NCBI RefSeq assembly: GCF_014635185.1
Contig: NZ_BMCM01000003.1
Span: forward strand, 419,623 to 483,622
Direction: 5' to 3'
Source: Microbacterium murale
GTDB taxonomy: Bacteria; Actinomycetota; Actinomycetes; Actinomycetales; Microbacteriaceae
DNA: 64,000 bases
Shown: one piece after another, positions 15,271 to 25,401 of the stretch
Position numbering within the stretch: position 1 is the first letter of the stretch
Layout of the letters: every line of letters starts with the position of its first letter
Made by a program: the position numbers and the translations under genes
Notes under the pieces: generated by a model
Databases searched by the model: none
Seen by the model: the letters and a program-made list of their open reading frames with translations, nothing else
What the model was told of the DNA's origin: nothing

Positions 15271-16776
15271 CTACGCCGTGAGCATCTCCGCGAGGGCTGC
15301 AAGTCGCTGCAGGGTGACGTCCTTGCCGATCAGCTCCATCGATTCGAACAGCGGCGGCGAGATGCGGCGCCCGGTGATCGCGACCCGCGGCGGTCCGTAG
15401 GCCACCCGCGGCTTGAGTTCGAGGTTGTCGACCAGTGCCGTGGCGAGAGCATCCTGGATCTTCTCCGGAGTGAAATCCGTCACAGGCTCGAGCGCCGCGA
15501 TGCATGCCTCGAGCACCTCCGCGGCATTGGCGGGCAGGCCCTTCAGCGCATCTGCGTCGTACGAGATCTCGTCGGTGAAGAGGAATCCGAGCATGCCTGG
15601 CACCTCACCGAGGAGCTGTACGCGCTCCTGCACCAACGGTGCCGCCCGGAACGCAAGGACGAGCTGTTCGTGAGTCGGCTCATCGAAGAGTCCTGCTGCG
15701 GCGAGGTACGGGATCGTCCGCTCTGCGAAATCCTTCACATCCAGCATCCGGATGTGGTCGCCGTTGATCGATTCGGCCTTCTTCTGATCGAAGCGGGCCG
15801 GGTTCGGGTTGACGTTCTCGATGTCGAACGCGGCGATGAACTCGTCGAGCGAGAAGATGTCGCGGTCGGGACCGATCGACCAGCCGAGCAGCGCCAGGTA
15901 GTTGAGCAGCCCCTCATGGATGAAGCCGCGGTCGCGGTGCAGGAACAGATCGGCCTGCGGGTCGCGCTTGGAGAGCTTCTTGTTGCCGGTCTCCCCCAGT
16001 ACCAGCGGCATGTGCGCGAAGCGCGGGACGAAGGTCGTGACGCCCGCCTCGATCAGCGCGGCATACAGGGCGAGCTGGCGCGCCGTCGACGGCATCAGGT
16101 CTTCGCCGCGCAGCACATGGGTGATACCCATCAGAGCGTCGTCGACCGGGTTCACGAACGTGTACAGCGGAACGCCGTTCGGGCGCACGACCACGAAGTC
16201 GGGGAACGACCCGGCAGGGAACGTCACCTCGCCGCGGATCAGGTCGACGTACGTCAGATCCTCGTCCGGCACACGCAGGCGCAGGGCGGGCTGACGGCCC
16301 TCCTCGCGGAAGGCGGCCTTCTGCTCGTCCGTCAGGTCGCGGTCGAAGTTGTCGTAGCCGAGCTGCTTCGCGCGTCCGTTCGCCTCGTTGCGTGCGTCGA
16401 TCTCCTCAGCGTTCGAGTAGCTCTCGTAGAGTGCACCGGACGCGAGAAGCTTCTCGATCACGCCGCGGTAGATGTCGTGACGCTGCGACTGGCGATACGG
16501 CTCGTGAGGTCCGCCGACCTGAACACCCTCATCCCAGTCGATCTTCAACCAGGTCAGAGCGTCGACGAGCTGCTGGAAGCTCTCCTCGCTGTCGCGCGCG
16601 GCATCGGTGTCTTCGATGCGGAAGATGAGCTTGCCGCCGTTGTGGCGCGCGTACGCCCAGTTGTAGAGAGCGGTGCGCACCATCCCCACGTGCGGAAGGC
16701 CGGTCGGCGAAGGGCAGAAGCGGACGCGGACGTCGGCACCTGAAGCGGTCGTGGTGAGGGGATGCGGGGTAGCCAT
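15271..16776 (-). CDS. gltX: Glutamyl-tRNA synthetase
   Basis: 501 residues, the usual length. The class I signatures are present: [12 protein letters not shown] at 21-32 (the HIGH motif as HVGM, common in actinobacteria), FRIEDTD near 52-58, and KLSKR at 267-271. It charges tRNA-Glu with glutamate in the cytoplasm, and in this lineage is expected to charge tRNA-Gln too, since no GlnRS is seen. It follows the FAH-MFS-methyltransferase genes on the same strand and is followed by tRNA-Gln. FAH next to gltX is a recurrent actinobacterial pairing. Confidence 0.97.
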   Translation of the reverse strand: MATPHPLTTTASGADVRVRFCPSPTGLPHVGMVRTALYNWAYARHNGGKLIFRIEDTDAARDSEESFQQLVDALTWLKIDWDEGVQVGGPHEPYRQSQRHDIYRGVIEKLLASGALYESYSNAEEIDARNEANGRAKQLGYDNFDRDLTDEQKAAFREEGRQPALRLRVPDEDLTYVDLIRGEVTFPAGSFPDFVVVRPNGVPLYTFVNPVDDALMGITHVLRGEDLMPSTARQLALYAALIEAGVTTFVPRFAHMPLVLGETGNKKLSKRDPQADLFLHRDRGFIHEGLLNYLALLGWSIGPDRDIFSLDEFIAAFDIENVNPNPARFDQKKAESINGDHIRMLDVKDFAERTIPYLAAAGLFDEPTHEQLVLAFRAAPLVQERVQLLGEVPGMLGFLFTDEISYDADALKGLPANAAEVLEACIAALEPVTDFTPEKIQDALATALVDNLELKPRVAYGPPRVAITGRRISPPLFESMELIGKDVTLQRLAALAEMLTA

Positions 16777-16819
16777 AGCCCCTCAATCCTACGCGTGCGG
16801 CCGTGGTTCGCCTGCCCGC

Positions 16820-17590
16820 TCAACCCCTGCGGCTGCCGGCCACGGCAGCCGTGTGATCGAGCGCGACTCGTCCGTCGTCCGAACATTCCTCGCACAACCG
16901 ATCGAAGGCTCGAGCGAACCTTTCCCGTTCAGCAGTTTCGAGCGATCGATAGAAGGCGCCCGCCGACGCGACGCCGCCCTCGGCTGATCGCCAGAGCTCG
17001 TCCGTCGTGGGGCGCCACGTCCAGCTGAACTCGGCGACATCGACCGCGGGCCAGCCGCCTTCCGACAGCATCCCTCCGAATCCGGCCGAGGAGCGCTCGA
17101 AGTCCTTCTCCGGCGCCAGCCTCCCGGTCGGCGACACGACGAGGCCCGCGCGGTCGCAGACCCTCTGCCAGAACCACGACGGCGACACGATCCAGATCGT
17201 GGCGATCATCACAGCATCCGGCGCCGCTACACGGGCGATCTCCTGTGCTGCCGCTCGCGGATCGGACACGTGATTGAGCACGAAGTTCGCCGTGACGGCA
17301 TCGAAAGCGGCGTCTTCGAACGGCAGTGCGGGCAACGCGCCCTCGACCATGGAGACCTGTGGATGATTCCGCGCGGCGACGACGCGCATCGTCGCCTCCG
17401 GTTCGCAGCCCGTCACCGACCAGCCGGCGTCCATCAGTCGTGCCGCGAGCGCGCCGGTCCCCGACCCGGCATCCAGCACTCGACGACCGTGTGCCGTCCC
17501 GAGACGGCGAAGGATCTCATCGTGACTCCCAGCGCACAGCGAGGCATAGGAGGCCGCGTAAGCCTCACCGACGCCCTCCCACGCCTTCAC
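16820..17590 (-). CDS. Class I SAM-dependent methyltransferase
   Basis: 256 residues from a GTG start. The SAM site is clear: motif I VLDAGSGTGALAARL near residues 39-53, an acidic end of strand 2 (GCEPE), and FDAVTANFVLNHVSDP near 112-127, as in Methyltransf_11/25 enzymes. The target is unknown; the small-molecule (UbiE-like) type is more likely than RNA. It starts 13 bases after the MFS stop and ends 43 bases before gltX, so it belongs to the FAH-MFS-methyltransferase-gltX run. Confidence 0.85.
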   Translation of the reverse strand: MKAWEGVGEAYAASYASLCAGSHDEILRRLGTAHGRRVLDAGSGTGALAARLMDAGWSVTGCEPEATMRVVAARNHPQVSMVEGALPALPFEDAAFDAVTANFVLNHVSDPRAAAQEIARVAAPDAVMIATIWIVSPSWFWQRVCDRAGLVVSPTGRLAPEKDFERSSAGFGGMLSEGGWPAVDVAEFSWTWRPTTDELWRSAEGGVASAGAFYRSLETAERERFARAFDRLCEECSDDGRVALDHTAAVAGSRRG

Positions 17591-17603
17591 CCCGTGGCCG
17601 TCC

Positions 17604-18860
17604 TCACGTCCTGGTCCGCCCGAGCGGCGCGAGCACCACGATCACGAGGACGAGAACGGATGCCGCGATCCCCAGCCCCGCGTACTGGAAGTTCGACAGC
17701 ACCACGCCGGCGAGCACGGCGCCGGCTGCGGCGGACAGGCTCATGAGCGAGTCGCTACGGCCCTGGCGGCGCGTGCGCAGCTCTAGCGCGCTCGCCTCGG
17801 TGAGCAGTGCCGCGCCCGCGACGGTCGCTGCACTCCAGCCGAGCCCGAGCAGGATCAGCGCGACCATCACGCCCCACGCCTGATCGTTCACGAAGACCGC
17901 GAACGCGAGTGCTGCGGCCAGCAGAACCTGCCCGAGCAGCACGACGCGCAGCCGCCCCCACCGGTCGGCGAGAATGCCGAAGACGGGCGACAGACCGTAC
18001 ATGCCGGCGACGTGCAGAGCGATCGTGAAGCCGACGAGCAGGGAGACATCAGCGGTCGACGCGTGGCCCGCATGCATCCCGTGGGCCATGTGCGACAGAT
18101 GAATGGGCGTCATGGCCATCACCGACGCCATGACGACGTGCGATCCTGCGATCGCGAAGATCGCATAGCGAGCGACTGTCGGCCGGTCGAGCACGGTCAA
18201 TGGCGCAGACAGCGATGCCGCGGCATCCTTCGCCAGCCTCTGCGCGGTGAGCAGCGGGTCAGGACGCAGCGCGACGAGGTAGAGGATGAACGCCGCGGTC
18301 TGGGCGATCAGGGAGAAGAGGTACGAGCCGGTCTGCGGCGGCATGCCGATCGCATGGCCGACGATCTCTCCCGGCCCCAGCAGCAGCGGACCCGAGACAC
18401 CGCCGATCGTCGTCGCCCACACGACCACCGACAGGTCGCGCCCGCGGTGCTTCGGCACAGCGAGGTCGGTAGCCGCGAACCGGGACTGCAGATTGCCCGC
18501 GTTGCCAGCGCCGATCATCAGGATGCCGGCCAGCAGCAAGGGGAAGATCCGCAGCGCCGCAGCGAGGATGACGACACCGATGCCGACCAGCGCGAACAGG
18601 TTCCCGAGGGTCAGGGCCCGCCGGCGCCCGACGCGGCTCGCGAGTCGTGCGAGCGGGATGGCGCACAGCGCCGCCCCGAGCGTGACCGAAGCCGTCGCCA
18701 GTCCCGACAGCGCATCGTCACCGGACAGATCCGCCGCGAGCAGCGCCCCGAGGGACACAGTGGCGCCGAACGCGATGCCGCCGAGCACCTGCCCGAGCGA
18801 CAGCACGAGCACCGTGCGCCGCTGGATCGCCGCCTGGTCGACGACCGGCAGAGTCGTCAT
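17604..18860 (-). CDS. MFS transporter with a His/Met-rich loop
   Basis: 418 residues, about 12 membrane helices. The motif-A-like loop [17 protein letters not shown] lies near 70-86, and [14 protein letters not shown] repeats it in the second half. Between halves, around 251-266, is a short loop rich in His and Met (His254, 257, 260, 263, 266; Met258, 262). The start overlaps the FAH stop by 4 bases. A Mycobacterium MFS gene at the same locus, as I recall, is also unassigned. An exporter is likely, substrate unknown; the loop could bind a metal ion or simply be a family trait. Confidence 0.85.
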   Translation of the reverse strand: MTTLPVVDQAAIQRRTVLVLSLGQVLGGIAFGATVSLGALLAADLSGDDALSGLATASVTLGAALCAIPLARLASRVGRRRALTLGNLFALVGIGVVILAAALRIFPLLLAGILMIGAGNAGNLQSRFAATDLAVPKHRGRDLSVVVWATTIGGVSGPLLLGPGEIVGHAIGMPPQTGSYLFSLIAQTAAFILYLVALRPDPLLTAQRLAKDAAASLSAPLTVLDRPTVARYAIFAIAGSHVVMASVMAMTPIHLSHMAHGMHAGHASTADVSLLVGFTIALHVAGMYGLSPVFGILADRWGRLRVVLLGQVLLAAALAFAVFVNDQAWGVMVALILLGLGWSAATVAGAALLTEASALELRTRRQGRSDSLMSLSAAAGAVLAGVVLSNFQYAGLGIAASVLVLVIVVLAPLGRTRT

Positions 18861-19633
18861 ACCACGGGCATCGCGTCGCGCACTGAGTTGCGCAGGACGC
18901 CGAGGCCGGTGACCTCGACCTCGACGGTGTCGCCGGCGACGAACGGGCCGACACCGGCGGGCGTGCCGGTGAGGATGACGTCACCCGGCAGCAGGGTGAA
19001 CACGGCGGACGCGTACTCGATGATCGCCGGGACAGAGTGGATCATGTCGCTGAGCGGTGCGTGCTGGCGCACCTCGCCGTTGACACGGGTCTCGATCGTG
19101 GCATCCGTCTGATCGAAGTCCGTCTCGATGACCGGACCCAGCGGGCAGAACGTGTCGAAGCCCTTTCCGCGCGTCCACTGACCGTCCCTCTTCTGAAGGT
19201 CCCTGGCGGTGACATCGTTGCCGACCGTGTAGCCGAACACGTAGTCGAGCGCGTTCTCGGCCTTGACGTTCTTCGCGATCCGGCCGATGACGACCGCGAG
19301 CTCTCCCTCGTGCTCCGTACGCTCGGACAGCGTCGGCCGCACGATCGTGTCGCCCGGGCCGATCACCGAGGTGTTGGGCTTGAGGAACAGCAGCGGCTCT
19401 TCGGGCGCCACTCCCCCCATCTCCGCCGCATGATCGTGATAGTTCTTGCCCACGCAGACCACCTTCGACCGAGGGATCACGGGTGCGAGCAGCGCGGCGT
19501 CCGCGAGCGGCACGCGCTCGCCGGTGGTCTCGTACCCCGCGAACATCGGGTCACCGGCGAGGACGACGAGCTCCTGCTCGTCGACGATGCCGTAGCGGAT
19601 GGCGTCATTGTGGCTGAACCGAGCGATCTTCAC
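18857..19633 (-). CDS. Fumarylacetoacetate hydrolase family protein
   Basis: 258 residues. The FAH fold is recognised from [17 protein letters not shown] near 57-73 and [13 protein letters not shown]. The acidic metal ligands sit in [11 protein letters not shown] and [14 protein letters not shown], and the end reads [16 protein letters not shown]. Members hydrolyse or decarboxylate acylpyruvates or act as oxaloacetate decarboxylases, with Mg2+ or Mn2+. It is the first gene of the run leading to gltX. The conserved FAH-gltX neighbourhood suggests a housekeeping metabolite-repair role, though the substrate is uncertain. Confidence 0.9.
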   Translation of the reverse strand: MKIARFSHNDAIRYGIVDEQELVVLAGDPMFAGYETTGERVPLADAALLAPVIPRSKVVCVGKNYHDHAAEMGGVAPEEPLLFLKPNTSVIGPGDTIVRPTLSERTEHEGELAVVIGRIAKNVKAENALDYVFGYTVGNDVTARDLQKRDGQWTRGKGFDTFCPLGPVIETDFDQTDATIETRVNGEVRQHAPLSDMIHSVPAIIEYASAVFTLLPGDVILTGTPAGVGPFVAGDTVEVEVTGLGVLRNSVRDAMPVV

Positions 19634-19663
19634 CGCTCCAGCCTAGCGACCATCCGCTTCGAT

Positions 19664-19788
19664 CCGCCGAGCCCCCAGGGCTTCGCCGAGCCCCAGTGCT
19701 TCGCCGAGACCCCAGGTCTTTGCCGAGACCCCAGGTTGTTCGCGTCGGGACCCTGGGGTGTCGACAGGAACCTGGGGTGTCGGCGAGG
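19664..19788. repeat. Left repeat array beside the AbiEi-like gene
   Basis: Four direct copies of CCGAG(A/C)CCCCAGG plus about 6 bases begin at 19667, 19686, 19704 and 19723, spaced 18-20 bases. Two inverted copies follow (around 19747-19763 and 19769-19784). The last direct and last inverted copies make a 16-bp near-perfect palindrome, GCCGAGACCCCAGGTT (19722-19737) against 19769-19784, with one mismatch. The array ends 3 bases from the AbiEi-like stop codon. No A/T tract accompanies it, so it is not a standard terminator. Confidence 0.85.
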
Positions 19789-19790
19789 AA

Positions 19791-20771
19791 CTATCCGGGT
19801 GGGTGGATGCCGAACGCGGTCAGTCGTGCGCCGAGCGCATCGACGCTCTTGATGTGGACGCTGCCCCAGCGGCGTACACCCCACCCAGTCACACCGCGCA
19901 CGTCGTCCTCGCGTCGCTTCTCCGCCAGGACGGCATCGACAGGCGTCGGCGTCTCGCGCAACTCCGGCTCAAGGTACTTGCCCTCGCCGTCGAACTCCCC
20001 GAACATCCGCGACCGTGGAAAGCCGAAGTCCATGAAATAGCGGTCGCCTTCCGACCCGACCACAGGTACCTGCAGATGGATGTCGTGAAACCCCAGGCGA
20101 GACAGTTGCAGCCGACTCACGCTTTCACCAGGCAGCTGTGCTCGACCGTCTGCGAAGCCCACTGCCCAGCGCACTTTGCGAACTCCGCGAAAACCGGGCG
20201 CCGCCAACCGCAGCAGCTCTTCCCGCCACTGCTCTGCAGCCGCAGCATCCTGACGCCGACCCGACACGGCCATCATTCTGAGCGCTGCGTCCGCAGCGGA
20301 GATCGCCGCCTCAGGAGGCATGGTGCGGACCATGTCGAACACCGTTCTTGTCAAGGAGGTGCAGCGCAGGCCGTGTCGCTCGACGATGTCGTTGTCCGCG
20401 ACCTCGACGTCATGGCGCGTGATACCCGCTACCGTACGCGTGTGCCGCGCGCCTCGGATGAGAGTGTGGACGACTCGATCGGAAACACGGTAAAGCGGCA
20501 GATCCCAGAGCACTCCCGCCGACATCTGCATGGATACCGGAGACTCACCAGGGCTTGATCGCGCGTGGGAGATGACCCTCAGCAGGTGCCGCCCTTCAGC
20601 CCACAGTTCACGCCACGACGCGCCGTCGACGTAGAACCCCCGATGCACGCGGACAAACGTCCCCGTGGCGACGAGACTGCGCAGCTGCCGGTCCGTGATT
20701 CCCGTCGCAACGATGTCGTCGCGGGACCGGAGCAACGCGTCGGCTTGTTCGAAGGTGATCCGTCTCGGCAT
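19791..20771 (-). CDS. AbiEi-like antitoxin-domain protein (lone), DUF559-like C-terminus
   Basis: 326 residues. The N-terminal ~60 residues form a winged helix (ITDRQLRSLVATGTFVRVHRGF) like the AbiEi_4 antitoxin domain. The C-terminal part contains DIHLQVPVVGSEGDRYFMDFGFP and GEFDGEGKYLE, resembling an endonuclease-like (DUF559/PD-(D/E)XK) core with conserved Asp/Glu and Lys. Such proteins are common as single genes in Microbacteriaceae. No AbiEii nucleotidyltransferase toxin is adjacent. The gene is bracketed on both sides by palindromic GCCGAGACCC repeats, unlike any other gene here. A role in defence or in handling the repeats is possible but unproven. Confidence 0.7.
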   Translation of the reverse strand: MPRRITFEQADALLRSRDDIVATGITDRQLRSLVATGTFVRVHRGFYVDGASWRELWAEGRHLLRVISHARSSPGESPVSMQMSAGVLWDLPLYRVSDRVVHTLIRGARHTRTVAGITRHDVEVADNDIVERHGLRCTSLTRTVFDMVRTMPPEAAISAADAALRMMAVSGRRQDAAAAEQWREELLRLAAPGFRGVRKVRWAVGFADGRAQLPGESVSRLQLSRLGFHDIHLQVPVVGSEGDRYFMDFGFPRSRMFGEFDGEGKYLEPELRETPTPVDAVLAEKRREDDVRGVTGWGVRRWGSVHIKSVDALGARLTAFGIHPPG

Positions 20772-20859
20772 CCAGCGATCATGCCCGTTACAGACCCGGC
20801 TCCCCTGCTATCCCCACCTGGACTGCCGTCGCTCTGCCTGTGCAGAGCAAGTCACCGAT

Positions 20860-20942
20860 CGCCGAGACCCCTGATTGGTGCCGAGACCCCGTCGTAATCA
20901 CGTCAATACGACGGGGTCTCGGCAGGAAAGTAGGGTCTCGGC
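20860..20942. repeat. Right repeat array beside the AbiEi-like gene
   Basis: Two direct copies of GCCGAGACCC (20861 and 20880) and two inverted copies (20914-20923 and 20932-20941). The inner pair is a perfect 17-bp palindrome: GCCGAGACCCCGTCGTA (20880-20896) and its complement (20907-20923) around a 10-base loop. The core matches the left array. It sits between the ilvE 3' end and the 5' end of the AbiEi-like gene. It could act as a Rho-independent-like barrier for ilvE, but no T-run follows. Confidence 0.88.
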
Positions 20943-20984
20943 GAAGGTAGGGGTATGGGCGAGGGTGGGGTCAGTCGTCAGTGG

Positions 20985-22079
20985 TCAGGCGTCCAGACGG
21001 TAGAGCCAGTTGTGCTTGTCCGTGGCGCGGCCGTACTGGATGTCGGTGAGCTCCTCGCGCAGCGACAGGGCGAGATCGCCGAGCGGCTGAACGTCCTCGT
21101 AGCCCGCCGTCACCAGCGCGCCGATCGGCGTGACCACCGCGGCCGTGCCGCAGGCGAACACCTCGATGATGTCGCCCGACGCGACGCCGTCGCGCCACTC
21201 CTGCAGCGACACCGGACGGCGCTCGACCGTGTGACCGCGATCCTCGGCGAGCTGCAGCAGCGAGTTGCGGGTGATGCCCTCGAGGATGCTGTCGGACTCT
21301 GGGGTGACGATGCGGCCGTCCTTGAAGACGAACACGACGTTCATTCCGCCGAGCTCTTCGACGTTGCCGTCCTGATCGAGGAACACGACCTGGTCGCAGC
21401 CCTTGTCATAGGCCTCAGCCTGCGGCAGCAGGCTGGACGCGTAGTTGCCACCGGTCTTCGCTGCCCCTGTACCGCCTCTGCCTGCCCGAGCATGCGTCTC
21501 TGAGAGCCAGATGCGCACCGGCTTGACGCCGCCCTTGAAGTACGAACCGGCGGGGCTGGCGATCACGTAGTACGCGACCTTCTGGGCCGGACGCACTCCG
21601 AGGAACGCCTCCTTGGCGAACATGAACGGGCGCAGGTAGAGGCTCTGATCCTCCCCCGACGGCACCCAGGCTCCGTCGACCGCGATGAGTTCACGCAGCG
21701 ACTGGATGAAGTATTCGGCGGGAAGTTCCGGCAGTGCCATCCGGCGGGCACTGCGTTGCAGACGGGCTGCATTCTGGTCCGGACGGAACGTGTGGATCGA
21801 GCCGTCCGCATGGCGGTACGCCTTGATGCCCTCGAAGATCTCCTGACCGTAGTGCAGCACCGCGGCCGCAGGGTCGAGCGAGATCGGGCCGTACGGCTGC
21901 ACTCGCGGGCGGTGCCATCCGCCGCGAGCCGACCAGCAGATGTCAACCATGTGGTCGGTGAAGATCGTCCCGAAGCCCGGGTTCGCGAGAGCTTCGTCGC
22001 GCTGCGCGCCGGAGCGTGCAGCGAGGTTCTTGGTCACGGAGAACTCGAGAGGAGCGAGTTCGGTTTCGGTCGTTGTCAT
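20985..22079 (-). CDS. ilvE: Branched-chain amino-acid aminotransferase
   Basis: 364 residues, the length of the actinobacterial IlvE group. The fold-IV features are QEIFEGIKAYRH near 79-90, the PLP lysine Lys208 in GAAKTGGNYASS, EELGGMNVVFV, and EGITRNSLL. It transfers amino groups between glutamate and the 2-oxo acids of Val, Leu and Ile in the cytoplasm. It starts 45 bases after leuB on the same strand, so the two probably share a transcript and link leucine synthesis to the final amination. Confidence 0.96.
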   Translation of the reverse strand: MTTTETELAPLEFSVTKNLAARSGAQRDEALANPGFGTIFTDHMVDICWSARGGWHRPRVQPYGPISLDPAAAVLHYGQEIFEGIKAYRHADGSIHTFRPDQNAARLQRSARRMALPELPAEYFIQSLRELIAVDGAWVPSGEDQSLYLRPFMFAKEAFLGVRPAQKVAYYVIASPAGSYFKGGVKPVRIWLSETHARAGRGGTGAAKTGGNYASSLLPQAEAYDKGCDQVVFLDQDGNVEELGGMNVVFVFKDGRIVTPESDSILEGITRNSLLQLAEDRGHTVERRPVSLQEWRDGVASGDIIEVFACGTAAVVTPIGALVTAGYEDVQPLGDLALSLREELTDIQYGRATDKHNWLYRLDA

Positions 22080-22124
22080 GTCACATCCTGCGTTCGATGC
22101 GGGCGGCGCTCGCGTGGTCTCAGA

Positions 22125-23174
22125 CTACGCCTGGAGCCGTGCGATGATGGCGTCGCCCGTCTGGCTGGTGGTTCGAGAACCGTCCCTTGCGGCGATGTCC
22201 GCCTCGACCGCGCGGGTGACGCGGATCGATTCCTCCGGGAGCCCGAGATGATCGAGCAGGAGCGCGATGGACAGGATCGCCGCCGTGGGGTCGGCTTTCT
22301 GCTGGCCTGCGATGTCGGGCGCTGAACCATGAACAGGCTCGAACATCGAGGGGAACGTGCCGTCGGGGTTGATGTTGCCCGATGCGGCGAGGCCGATGCC
22401 ACCTGTGACGGCGCCTGCCAGATCCGTGAGGATGTCGCCGAAGAGGTTGTCGGTGACGATCACGTCGAAGCGGGAGGGGTTCGTGACCAGGAAGATCGTG
22501 GCCGCGTCGACGTGCAGATAGTCTACGGCCACATCGGGGTGCTCCTGCGCCACCTCGTTGACGATGCGCTGCCACATGCCACCCGAGTGCACGAGCACGT
22601 TGGTCTTGTGCACCAGTGTCAGCTTCTGCCGACGGCGCTCAGCCAGCGCGAACGCGTAGCGGACGACGCGCTCGACGCCGTAGGCGGTGTTCACGCTGGT
22701 CTCGTTGGCGATCTCGTGCGGCGTCCCGACCCGGATGGCGCCGCCGTTGCCGACGTACGGCCCTTCGGTGCCCTCGCGGACGACGACGAAGTCCACGTCG
22801 CCGGGCGCTGCGAGCGGCCCCGGAGCCCCGGAATAGAGCTTCGAAGGACGCAGGTTCACATAGTGATCGAGGGTGAAGCGCAGCTTCAGAAGCAGACCGC
22901 GCTCGATGTTCGCGTTCTTCAGCCGCGGGTCGCCCGGTGTGCCGCCGACGGCGCCGAGAATGATCGCGTCATTCGCGCTGATCGCGGCGAGGTCCTCGTC
23001 GGTGAGAGTGTCACCTGTCTCGAGGTACCGTGCGGCGCCGAGCGAGAAACGCGTCTTCTCGAACGTGACATCGCTCTCGGCGGTGACGGCGTCGAGCACC
23101 TTCTCCGCCTCGGCGACGACCTCGGGACCGATCCCGTCACCGGGGATGACGGCCAGCTTCACGACACGCGACAT
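22125..23174 (-). CDS. leuB: 3-isopropylmalate dehydrogenase
   Basis: 349 residues. The isocitrate/isopropylmalate dehydrogenase signature is visible: [11 protein letters not shown] at the start, the Arg-rich substrate site [23 protein letters not shown], and [27 protein letters not shown]-dependent oxidation and decarboxylation of 3-isopropylmalate is the third step of leucine synthesis. The ilvE gene follows. The order serA ... leuB ... FAH ... gltX, all on one strand, is the same as I recall for Mycobacterium. Confidence 0.97.
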   Translation of the reverse strand: MSRVVKLAVIPGDGIGPEVVAEAEKVLDAVTAESDVTFEKTRFSLGAARYLETGDTLTDEDLAAISANDAIILGAVGGTPGDPRLKNANIERGLLLKLRFTLDHYVNLRPSKLYSGAPGPLAAPGDVDFVVVREGTEGPYVGNGGAIRVGTPHEIANETSVNTAYGVERVVRYAFALAERRRQKLTLVHKTNVLVHSGGMWQRIVNEVAQEHPDVAVDYLHVDAATIFLVTNPSRFDVIVTDNLFGDILTDLAGAVTGGIGLAASGNINPDGTFPSMFEPVHGSAPDIAGQQKADPTAAILSIALLLDHLGLPEESIRVTRAVEADIAARDGSRTTSQTGDAIIARLQA

Positions 23175-23241
23175 GACACTCCTTGCACCGGGATCGCCCG
23201 TGGCGCGACTTCGCGCGGGCGCGTATCCACCAGCGTACTGG

Positions 23242-24774
23242 TCAGCACGTGGCCTTCATGCGCAGTGTGACCGCCGCGATCGTCCCGGCCCCCACCACAA
23301 GCGCGGCGCCGATCAGGGACGTCACAAGCACGCCGGAATCGAATGCGGATGCCGCGGCCTCCCACAGTGCGGACCCCAGAGGGTCCGACAGATCCTGGGT
23401 CGCCGTGTATGCCCCGGCGAGCGTCTCCCGCGCCGACTCGGATACGTCGGTGGGAACCCCGTCCGGAACCACGAGGGCTGAGCGGTAGAACGCGGTGATG
23501 ATGCCGCCGAGTACGGCGGTGCCGAGCACCGCGCCGAGCTCGTACGCGGTCTCGGAGACCGCACTCGCCGCGCCCGCCTTCGCAGCGGGAGCGCTCGAGA
23601 GGATCAGCTCGTTCGAGATGGTCTCCGCTGCACCGATGCCGATGCCCAGCACGACGAACGCGAGAATCAGCGGGAGAGCGCCGTGTCCGGCTGTCGTGAA
23701 CGCCACGAGCAGGTACCCGACGACCGAGAACGCCAGCGCCGAGGGAACCAGGATGTGCGGCGGGACCCGACGCGAGATCGGCACGACGCTCAGCCCCGCC
23801 ACGATCACCGCGAGCATTCCCGGCACCAACGCGAGCCCCGCCATCATCGGCGAGAGCCCGAGAATCAGCTGCAGGTGCTGCGGCACGAAGTACAGGAACC
23901 CGACGAGCGCGACAACGCTGAGCAGATTCACCAGGATGGCGCCGGAGAACGACCCACGACGGAACAGCGCCATATCGAGCATCGGCGTCCTCGCGCGCAG
24001 CTGCCGGCGCACGAACAGCCAACCCATCGCGACCCCCAGCAGTGCCCAGAGCACCGCGATCACCGTGATGCCGTCGACCGCCACCGCCTTGATCGCATAG
24101 ACCACGGGGATCATCGTCGCCATCGACAACACGATGCTGATGGGGTCGATCTTCCCCGGTGCCGGATCACGGCTCTCCGGGACGAGCAGCGGCGCCGCGA
24201 TCAGCAGCGGGATCAGCACCGGCACGGCGATGAGGAACACCGAGCCCCACGCGAAGTGCTCGAGCAGAAAGCCGCCCACGATCGGACCAAGGGCGGAACC
24301 TGCGGAGAACGCCGAGGCCCACACGGCGATCGCCATGCGTCGCTGGTCGCGATTCTGGAAGATCGACCGCAGCAGCGAGAGCGTCGACGGCATCAGCATG
24401 GCACCGAAGAACCCCAGCAGCGCTCGTGCGGCGATCAGAAGAGCCGCGGTGGGCGCGAACGCGGCGAGCACGGACACAGCGGCGAATCCGGTGGAGCCGA
24501 TCAGCAGCATCCGGCGCCTGCCGAACCGGTCGCCCAGCGTTCCCATCGTGACGAGAAGGCCCGCCAGCACGAGTGGATAGGCATCGATGATCCACAGCTG
24601 CTCCGCGCCGGACGGTGCCAGCGCGATCGCGATCTCGGGCAACGCGAAGCTCAGCACCGTGTTGTCGACCGACACCAGGAGCACGGGCAGCATGAGCACG
24701 ACGAGCGCGAGCCACGCCCGCGCACCCGCACGCGGTGCATTGATCCCGCTCGTCTCGACCCCGATCTGGGCCAT
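23242..24774 (-). CDS. DHA2-type (14-helix) MFS multidrug transporter
   Basis: 510 residues, about 14 membrane helices. The family motifs are [15 protein letters not shown] near 35-49 (motif D1), [14 protein letters not shown] (motif A) and [14 protein letters not shown] (motif C, an antiporter mark). It resembles the SmvA/QacA group that exports cationic drugs and biocides by proton antiport. It is divergent from a TetR regulator with 47 bases between them, the classic repressor/pump arrangement. Confidence 0.9.
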   Translation of the reverse strand: MAQIGVETSGINAPRAGARAWLALVVLMLPVLLVSVDNTVLSFALPEIAIALAPSGAEQLWIIDAYPLVLAGLLVTMGTLGDRFGRRRMLLIGSTGFAAVSVLAAFAPTAALLIAARALLGFFGAMLMPSTLSLLRSIFQNRDQRRMAIAVWASAFSAGSALGPIVGGFLLEHFAWGSVFLIAVPVLIPLLIAAPLLVPESRDPAPGKIDPISIVLSMATMIPVVYAIKAVAVDGITVIAVLWALLGVAMGWLFVRRQLRARTPMLDMALFRRGSFSGAILVNLLSVVALVGFLYFVPQHLQLILGLSPMMAGLALVPGMLAVIVAGLSVVPISRRVPPHILVPSALAFSVVGYLLVAFTTAGHGALPLILAFVVLGIGIGAAETISNELILSSAPAAKAGAASAVSETAYELGAVLGTAVLGGIITAFYRSALVVPDGVPTDVSESARETLAGAYTATQDLSDPLGSALWEAAASAFDSGVLVTSLIGAALVVGAGTIAAVTLRMKATC

Positions 24775-24800
24775 CGCATCCTCTTCCGATAGTGAACCGT

Positions 24801-24814
24801 CCAGCTGGTATAGT
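24801..24814 (+). promoter_or_regulatory. Candidate operator and -10 between pump and TetR genes
   Basis: CCAGCTGG (24801-24808) is an 8-bp palindrome next to TATAGT (24809-24814). The -10 lies only 7 bases before the ATG of the tetR gene, so that transcript would be leaderless. The palindrome could be the core of the TetR operator; flanking symmetry is weak. Confidence 0.4.
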
Positions 24815-24821
24815 AACAGAC

Positions 24822-25364
24822 ATGGCCCGACCTCCCCTCGCCCGAGAACGCGTGCTCGACGCCTTCGAGGAGATCCTCATCTCATCGGGTGAGCGCACCG
24901 CGACTCTGGATGCCACGTCGAAGGCCGCCGGCGTCTCCAAGGGCGGGCTGCTCTACCATTTCGCTTCGAAGGACGATCTCGCAGCCGGCATGATCGAGCG
25001 TTTGAAGCGCCTTGTCGACGAGGATCTCACCGACATGGATCGCGCGACGGATGGGCCGGTGGCCTACTACGTGCGCACGTCGGTCATGGAGAACGAGCCA
25101 CTCGACCGTGCGCTCATCGCCGTCTCACGACTCGCGCAGGGAGGATCGAGCGGCGCCGGGGATGCACTGCGCGAGACGCGCAGCAGCTGGGCGGACGCGA
25201 TCCGGCCGCACGTGCGCGACCAGGCGTCGCTGGATCTCGTGCTGCTCGTCGGCGACGGACTCTACTTCAACAACTCGCTCGACGTGAACGGTCCGGATCG
25301 ACTGGTCCCTCGAGGGCCTGAGCTGGATGCACTCGTCGAGCTCGTGGTGCGAGCGACCTCGTAG
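24822..25364 (+). CDS. TetR-family regulator of the adjacent pump
   Basis: 180 residues from the ATG at 24822, which matches the typical MARPPLARERVLDAF start; no ribosome site precedes it, in line with leaderless translation. The helix-turn-helix reads TSKAAGVSKGGLLYHFASKDDL near 31-53. The C-terminal half resembles TetR_C-type ligand domains of the SMvA/QacR-associated kind. It is divergent from the 14-helix MFS gene and probably represses it until a drug binds. Confidence 0.88.
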   Translation: MARPPLARERVLDAFEEILISSGERTATLDATSKAAGVSKGGLLYHFASKDDLAAGMIERLKRLVDEDLTDMDRATDGPVAYYVRTSVMENEPLDRALIAVSRLAQGGSSGAGDALRETRSSWADAIRPHVRDQASLDLVLLVGDGLYFNNSLDVNGPDRLVPRGPELDALVELVVRATS

Positions 25365-25393
25365 CTCCGGCCCCGGCATGCCGAGACCGGAGC
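25364..25393. terminator. Hairpin between convergent tetR and serA
   Basis: A 7-bp stem, GCTCCGG/CCGGAGC, starting at the tetR stop codon and enclosing the smaller palindrome CGGCATGCCG. There is no T-run. It may block convergent transcription. Confidence 0.5.
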
Positions 25394-25401
25394 ACGCTCG
25401 G

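Noticed and set aside
19791-20771. Complete AbiEi/AbiEii toxin-antitoxin pair
   Set aside because: No nucleotidyltransferase-like toxin gene lies on either side; the neighbours are FAH and ilvE.
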